Source: Anaeromyxobacter terrae
GTDB taxonomy: Bacteria; Myxococcota; Myxococcia; Myxococcales; Anaeromyxobacteraceae
Assembly (NCBI RefSeq): GCF_022690685.1
Contig: NZ_JALCYY010000020.1
Span: 22,625-86,624, forward strand
Reading direction: 5' to 3'
DNA: 64,000 nt
Shown: positions 59,206 through 64,000 of the stretch, one piece after another
Layout of the letters: each line of letters begins with the position of its first letter
Numbering within the stretch: position 1 is the stretch's first letter
The notes under the pieces: generated by a model
Seen by the model: the letters and a program-made list of their open reading frames with translations, nothing else
Database searches by the model: none
Told to the model about the DNA's origin: nothing
Made by a program: the position numbers and the translations under genes

Positions 59206-61244
59206 TCCCCGCACCCGCCGCGCTCACCGTCGAGGACGTCCTCGGCCCGGACGGCCGCATCGCCGGGGCCCTCCCCGGCTACGAGCATCGCGAGGACCAG
59301 CTCGAGATGGCGCGCGCCGTCGAGCGCGCGCTGCGCGAGCGGCGCTACCTCGTCGCCGAGGCCGGCACCGGCACCGGCAAGACCCTCGCCTACCTCGTCC
59401 CCGCGGCGCTCTCCGGGCGGCGGGTCATCGTCTCGACCGCCACGAAGACCCTGCAGGAGCAGATCTGGGGGAAGGACATCCCGCTCCTGCGCGAGCGGTG
59501 CGGGCTCGACTTCGCCGCCGCCTACCTGAAGGGCCGCTCGAACTACTACTGCCTCGCGCGCGGGGCGGAGTTCGCGCGGGCGCCGACCTTCGCGGCGCGC
59601 GAGGAGGCGGCGCTCTGGCCGGTCATCGAGGCGTGGGCGCGCACCACCGAGACCGGCGACCGCAGCGAGCTCGACCTGCCCGACCAGCTCCACACCTGGA
59701 AGGACCTGTCGGCGACGACCGAGACCTGCACCGGCCGCGAGTGCGAGCGCTACGAGGACTGCTTCGTCACGCGGGCGCGGGCGCTCGCCGGGCAGTCCGA
59801 CGTGCTCCTCGTGAACCACCACCTGTTCTTCGCGGACCTCGCCATGCGCACGAGCCGCGCGGGCGTGGAGATCCTCCCCGACTACGACGTCGTGATCTTC
59901 GACGAGGCGCACGCCATCGAGGAGGTCGCGACCGAGTACTTCGGGCTCCAGGTCTCCTCGTACCGGGTGGACGAGCTCGGCCGCGACGCGCTGCGCGCGG
60001 TGGGCGACCGCCCTGACCTCGCGTCGATGATGCGCGACGCGACCGGCGAGCTGCGCCGGGCCGGCGAGCGGTTCTTCCAGGCGGTCGCCGACGGCCTGCG
60101 CGCGGGCGGCGCCGGGGCCGGGCCGTCGCGCGGCTTCGGCGCGCGCGGCGCCCCGCGGGGCCGGAGCGCGCGGCGTCTCGCGGAGGAGGAGAGCGTGCGC
60201 GCGCCGCTCGCCGAGGAGATCCTCGCGCCGTGCGAGCGCGACCAGGCGCGCCTCGACTCCGCGCTCGAGGCGCTGCGCGAGCTCCTCGCCGAGGCCGAGG
60301 CGCCGCAGCTCGCGCAGATCGCGCGGCGCGCCGGCGAGCTGCGGGTGGAGCTCGCGGCGGTCACGGCGATGAAGGAGCCTTCCCGGGTGTACTTCGCCGA
60401 GGCGCGCGGGCGCGGCGTGTTCCTGCGCGCGGCGCCCATCGACGTCGCCGAGGAGCTGCAGGCCCGGCTCTACCGGCGCACCGACACGGTGATCTTCACG
60501 AGCGCCACGCTCGCCGCCCAGGGGCGCTTCGACTACTTCCGCCGCCAGGTCGGCCTCGCCCCCGAGTTCGACGTGGACGAGGCGCGCTATCCCGGCCCGT
60601 TCGACTTCCCGCGCCAGGCGGCCATCGTCTCGCCCGCCACGGTCCCCGAGCCGAACGCGCCCGGCTTCCTCGACGCCGCCGCCGGCGCGATCCGCGCGCT
60701 CACCGAGGTGACCGGCGGCCGCGCCTTCGTGCTCTGCACCTCGAACCGCAACATGCTCGCGCTGCACGCGGCGCTCCGCGACCTGCCCTACCAGGTGCTG
60801 CTCCAGGGGGAGCGCCCCAAGGCGCGGCTCCTCGAGGCGTTCCGCGCCGAGCCGTCGGTGCTCTTCGCGACGGCGAGCTTCTGGGAGGGCGTCGACGTCC
60901 CGGGCGACGCCCTGTCGCTCGTGGTGATCGACCGGCTCCCGTTCGCGCCGCCGGGTGACCCGGTCGTGGCGGCCCGGCTGCGCGCGCTCGAGGCGGAGGG
61001 GCGGGACGGCTTCTCCGAGCTGTCGGTGCCGGCGGCGGCCCTCGCGCTGCGCCAGGGCTTCGGCCGGCTCGTGCGCACCCGCGACGATCGCGGCCTCGTC
61101 GCGATCCTCGACCGGCGCCTCGTCACGAAGGGCTACGGCCGCGCCTTCCTCGCGACCCTGCCGAGGAGCCCGCTCCTCCGGAGCGTGGAGGAGGCGCGCG
61201 CCTGGTGGGAGAAGGGCGGGCGCGCCCCGGCGCACCGGCCGTGA
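59202..61244 (+). CDS. DinG/XPD-family ATP-dependent DNA helicase
   Basis: 680 aa. Walker A EAGTGTGKTLAYLVPAAL near residue 55, motif Ia VSTATKTLQEQIWG, and four cysteines of a likely Fe-S cluster (YYCLARG; CTGRECERYEDC). DEAH box VVIFDEAHAIEEV near residue 233. C-terminal motifs FTSATLAAQGRFDYF and ALRQGFGRLVRTRDD. No ATG, GTG or TTG lies near the conserved start (LTVEDVLGPDGRIAGALPGY); CTG at 59202 overlaps the previous stop as CTGA and follows GGAG by 7 nt, so I take CTG. Confidence 0.92.
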   Translation: MIPAPAALTVEDVLGPDGRIAGALPGYEHREDQLEMARAVERALRERRYLVAEAGTGTGKTLAYLVPAALSGRRVIVSTATKTLQEQIWGKDIPLLRERCGLDFAAAYLKGRSNYYCLARGAEFARAPTFAAREEAALWPVIEAWARTTETGDRSELDLPDQLHTWKDLSATTETCTGRECERYEDCFVTRARALAGQSDVLLVNHHLFFADLAMRTSRAGVEILPDYDVVIFDEAHAIEEVATEYFGLQVSSYRVDELGRDALRAVGDRPDLASMMRDATGELRRAGERFFQAVADGLRAGGAGAGPSRGFGARGAPRGRSARRLAEEESVRAPLAEEILAPCERDQARLDSALEALRELLAEAEAPQLAQIARRAGELRVELAAVTAMKEPSRVYFAEARGRGVFLRAAPIDVAEELQARLYRRTDTVIFTSATLAAQGRFDYFRRQVGLAPEFDVDEARYPGPFDFPRQAAIVSPATVPEPNAPGFLDAAAGAIRALTEVTGGRAFVLCTSNRNMLALHAALRDLPYQVLLQGERPKARLLEAFRAEPSVLFATASFWEGVDVPGDALSLVVIDRLPFAPPGDPVVAARLRALEAEGRDGFSELSVPAAALALRQGFGRLVRTRDDRGLVAILDRRLVTKGYGRAFLATLPRSPLLRSVEEARAWWEKGGRAPAHRP

Positions 61245-61380
61245 TCCCGGGCCCGGTGTGCGTCGAGGGAGCACCGGCTCCCCGTCCGAGCGGGCGTCCG
61301 TTCACCGCCGGGGGCGTCGGGGATCGCGCGCCGATCGGTTAGAGTAGCCCCTCGGGCGAAACGCCGCCCCCACCGACCGT

Positions 61381-62070
61381 ATGGCCCAGTTCAACGCCGA
61401 CACGCGCGAGATCGTCGTCAAGGTCGTCTATTACGGCCCGGCGCTGTCCGGGAAGACGACGAATCTCCAGTCGCTCTTCCAGAAGATCGATCCGAAGATC
61501 CGCGGGCGTCTCATGACGCTCGACACCAAGGACGACCGGACGCTCTTCTTCGACATGATGCCCGTCTTCTTCCGCACCCGGGCGGGCGTGAAGGTGAAGC
61601 TGAAGCTGTACACGGTGCCTGGCCAGGTGATGCACGAGTCCACCCGGCGCATCGTGCTGCAGGGCACCGACGCGGTCGTGTTCGTCGCCGACTCGCGCCG
61701 CAGCGAGGCCGCGCCCACGCTCGCCTACTGGAACAACATGCTGAAGAACCTGGAGGCGAACGGGCTCGACTACCGCTCCCTGCCCATCGTCATCCAGATG
61801 AACAAGCGGGACCTCGACGACGCGCGCGGCGACGGCGAGCTCGGCGATCTGCTCCGCGTGATCCAGCCGCGCATCGTGCCGGCGGTGGCGATCCGCGGCG
61901 ACGGCGTCCTCGAGACCCTGCACGCGCTGCTCCAGGTCACCTACCGCACCCTCGACAAGCGGTTCGGCCTCGAGGCCACCTGGCAGGTGTCGGAGCGCGA
62001 GTTCCTCGGCCAGATCTTCTCGCACGTGGACGTGCGCGGCTCGCGGCTCGCGGAGGCGCCGGCGCGATGA
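61381..62070 (+). CDS. MglA-like small Ras-family GTPase
   Basis: 229 aa. P-loop VYYGPALSGKTTNLQSLF near residue 17, switch/G3 LYTVPGQVMHESTRR with Thr in place of the usual Asp, as in MglA, FVADSRRSEAA, and G4 NKRD in IVIQMNKRDLDDA near residue 140. MglA controls polarity and gliding in Myxococcus. This protein has about 35 extra C-terminal residues. A weak TAGAGT box lies at 61340. Its stop overlaps the start of the histidine kinase. Confidence 0.9.
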   Translation: MAQFNADTREIVVKVVYYGPALSGKTTNLQSLFQKIDPKIRGRLMTLDTKDDRTLFFDMMPVFFRTRAGVKVKLKLYTVPGQVMHESTRRIVLQGTDAVVFVADSRRSEAAPTLAYWNNMLKNLEANGLDYRSLPIVIQMNKRDLDDARGDGELGDLLRVIQPRIVPAVAIRGDGVLETLHALLQVTYRTLDKRFGLEATWQVSEREFLGQIFSHVDVRGSRLAEAPAR

Positions 62071-63461
62071 CGCTGCCGCCGTCCTTCCTGCAGCAGCGGC
62101 TGCCGCTCGGGGATCTGCTCGATCTCCGGGCGTTCGGCGACGTGTGCCATTCGTTCTCCGAGCTGTACCGCGTCGGGATCAAGGTGTTCGACGAGGCGGG
62201 CAACAAGCTCGTGGACGTGCGGGTGGGGAACGCCGACTTCTGCGGCTACATCTGGTCGAAGGCCGCCGGCCGCGAGGGCTGCATCGCCACGGTGGGCAAG
62301 GCGAAGGGCGAGCCGCTCCCGGAGGAGCCCACCGCGCTCGTCGTGCAGTGCTTCTCCGGCTGCCGCTACGTGGTGCAGCCCATCCTCTACGAGGGCGACC
62401 TCCTCGGCCGGGTGGTGTTCGGCCCGTTCGTCCCGGACGACCTCGCCGAGCTGCCCGCGTCCCTCACCGCCATCGCGCCCGACTTCGACGCGGACCTCGC
62501 GAAGGGCTACCAGCAGAAGATCCGGCGCGTCTCGGTCGCCACCGCCGAGAAGATCCTGAAGCACTTCATGGATCTCCTCGACGTGATGGTCTTCACCGGC
62601 CACAAGAGCCTCATCGCCGCGAAGCTCCACATCGAGGCGGTGCAGGAGAGCTACCGCGAGCTGCAGGAGAAGAACCGCGAGCTCGAGGACAGCTACGCGA
62701 AGCTGAAGGAGCTCGACCGGCTCAAGTCGAACTTCCTCGCCACCATGAGCCACGAGCTGCGCACCCCGCTCACGAGCGTCATCGGCTACTCGGAGATGAT
62801 GCTCGAGGGGCTCGGCGGCCCGCTCACCGCCGAGCAGCGCGAGTACCTCGGCATCATCATGGAGAAGGGCGAGAACCTCCTGCAGCTCATCACCTCGATC
62901 CTCGACATCTCCAAGATCGAGGCCGGCCGGGTGCGGCTCGTGCTCTCCGACGTCGACGCCACCCAGATCATGCGCGACGCGGTGGCGACCGTGCTCCCGC
63001 TCGCGCGCAAGAAGGGGCTCAAGATCTCCTGCGAGGCGGGCGCGATGCCCCGCATCCAGGCCGACCGCGACAAGCTCCGCCAGTGCCTCGTGAACCTCTG
63101 CTCGAACGCGGTGAAGTTCACGCCCGCGGGCGGGGCGATCAAGGTCTTCGCCGAGGCGCTCGCGGGCGATCGGCTCGCGATCCACGTGGCGGACAGCGGC
63201 ATCGGCATCGCCGAGGAGCACCTCGGCAAGGTCTTCGACGTCTTCTACCAGGTGGACGGCTCGTCCACGCGCGAGTACGGCGGCGCCGGCCTCGGCCTCG
63301 CGATCGTGAAGAGCTTCGTGGAGGCGCACGGCGGCGAGGTGGGGCTGCGCTCCACGGCCGGCGTGGGCACGACCTTCTCGCTCGTGCTGCCGCTCCGCCC
63401 GAGCGTCGCGCCCGCCTACACCCCCATCGTCCCGCTCGCCGCCGTCGGGCGCGCCTCCTAG
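62067..63461 (+). CDS. PocR-domain sensor histidine kinase
   Basis: 464 aa. N-terminal PocR sensory domain (about residues 10-175) with the family cysteines (ADFCGYIWSKAAGREGC, VVQCFSGCRYVVQPILYEG), a coiled coil (about 190-220), HisKA with FLATMSHELRTPLTSVIGYS (His near 229), and HATPase motifs LVNLCSNAVKFTPAGG, ADSGIGIAEEHL and YGGAGLGLAIVK. No membrane helix, so the signal is intracellular; PocR domains are thought to bind small hydrocarbon derivatives. Overlaps the GTPase by 4 nt (ATGA). No adjacent response regulator. Confidence 0.92.
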   Translation: MTLPPSFLQQRLPLGDLLDLRAFGDVCHSFSELYRVGIKVFDEAGNKLVDVRVGNADFCGYIWSKAAGREGCIATVGKAKGEPLPEEPTALVVQCFSGCRYVVQPILYEGDLLGRVVFGPFVPDDLAELPASLTAIAPDFDADLAKGYQQKIRRVSVATAEKILKHFMDLLDVMVFTGHKSLIAAKLHIEAVQESYRELQEKNRELEDSYAKLKELDRLKSNFLATMSHELRTPLTSVIGYSEMMLEGLGGPLTAEQREYLGIIMEKGENLLQLITSILDISKIEAGRVRLVLSDVDATQIMRDAVATVLPLARKKGLKISCEAGAMPRIQADRDKLRQCLVNLCSNAVKFTPAGGAIKVFAEALAGDRLAIHVADSGIGIAEEHLGKVFDVFYQVDGSSTREYGGAGLGLAIVKSFVEAHGGEVGLRSTAGVGTTFSLVLPLRPSVAPAYTPIVPLAAVGRAS

Positions 63462-63467
63462 CGCGGC

Positions 63468-64000
63468 ATGCCCAGGCGGCCGCCGCCCGGCGAGTTCGAG
63501 CTCATCCGCCGCTTCACGAACGCCCTGCCGCTCCGCGGCGAGGGCGTGCGGGTCGGCCCCGGCGACGACGCGGCGGTGCTCGCCGCGCCTCGGGGCGAGG
63601 AGCTCGTCGCCACCGCCGACGCGGTGGTGGCTGGCGTCCACTTCGACCGCGCCTTCTCGCCGGAGGACGTCGGCTGGAAGGCGCTCGCCGTGAACCTGTC
63701 GGACCTCGCCGCCATGGGCGCGCGACCGCTGTGGGCGCTCGTGTGCCTGGGCGTGCCGCCCGGCGTGGGCGCCGCCGAGATCGTGCGCATCGGCCGCGGG
63801 CTCGGCGCCTGCGCGCGGCGCCACCGCATCGCCGTGGCCGGTGGGAACGTCACGCGGGCGTCCGAGCTGTCCGTCACCGTCACCGTCATCGGCGCGGTCC
63901 CCGAGGGGCGGGCGCTGCTGCGCAGCGGCGCGCGCGCGGGCGACCTCGTCGCCGTCACCGGAACGCTCGGCGACGCCGCGCTCGGGCGCGCCCCGCGGGC
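63468..64000 (+). CDS. thiL: Thiamine-monophosphate kinase (3' end cut by the window edge)
   Basis: Phosphorylates thiamine monophosphate to the diphosphate cofactor. The first about 177 codons are present: PGEFELIRRFTNALP, GPGDDAAVLA, ADAVVAGVHFDRAFSPEDVG, NLSDLAAMGARPLWALV and AVAGGNVTRASELSVTVTVI, all typical ThiL blocks (the GDDAA and NLSDLAAMGA motifs bind Mg-ATP). 6 nt after the histidine kinase, so probably on the same transcript. Confidence 0.95.
   Translation, partial: MPRRPPPGEFELIRRFTNALPLRGEGVRVGPGDDAAVLAAPRGEELVATADAVVAGVHFDRAFSPEDVGWKALAVNLSDLAAMGARPLWALVCLGVPPGVGAAEIVRIGRGLGACARRHRIAVAGGNVTRASELSVTVTVIGAVPEGRALLRSGARAGDLVAVTGTLGDAALGRAPR

Overview
The window is a very GC-rich chromosomal segment from a myxobacterium-type bacterium (Myxococcota). 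From recalled gene order and protein sequence it looks closest to Anaeromyxobacter and relatives; no database search was run. Pointers are the replication-origin cluster gyrB-recF-dnaN-dnaA beside rpmH-rnpA-yidD-yidC, a parA-parB-bactofilin locus with a parS array, an MglA-type GTPase, a giant Ser/Thr kinase/ATPase/histidine kinase fusion, and almost exclusive use of codons ending in G or C. It is core genome. I saw no insertion sequence, prophage, CRISPR array, tRNA or rRNA.

Layout. (1) 1-5686, minus strand: gyrB (cut by the window edge, apparent CTG start), recF, dnaN, dnaA. DnaA-box-like sites lie between dnaA and dnaN. (2) 5981-9743, plus strand: rpmH, rnpA, yidD, yidC, jag, a 73-aa orphan, rsmG; transcription diverges from the origin area. 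(3) 9830-11252, minus strand: a GYD protein and a frameshifted TPR lipoprotein. (4) 11253-14497: 3.2 kb without a convincing intact gene, carrying five parS-like palindromes. (5) 14498-16776: parA, parB, bactofilin. (6) Hsp20, then F1 ATP synthase atpHAGDC (17470-22353) with a strong terminator. (7) gyrA, TPR lipoprotein, hemL, class V aminotransferase. (8) Fo ATP synthase atpZ-I-B-E-F (28769-31438) with its own promoter and terminator, then ychF. (9) Small accessory genes: hypothetical, THUMP protein, Mut7-C protein, response regulator, and a 1904-aa kinase fusion. (10) Minus strand: mfd, three parvulin-type peptidyl-prolyl isomerases and pdxA. (11) Plus strand: TPR lipoprotein, hrcA, grpE, dnaK, then dnaJ with its own promoter; an LpoA-like lipoprotein, an M50 protease, a DinG-like helicase, an MglA-like GTPase coupled to a PocR-domain histidine kinase, and thiL (cut by the window edge).

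Together the genes cover initiation and segregation of the chromosome, membrane protein insertion, ATP synthesis, DNA topology and repair, envelope protein folding and the DnaK chaperone system. The most unusual items are the parS-dense gene-poor stretch, a palindrome-rich block inserted in frame in mfd that resembles an intergenic block after ychF, two genes that seem to start at CTG, histidine-rich ends on AtpB, the split ATP synthase operon and the giant kinase. I did not find a clearly new biological system.
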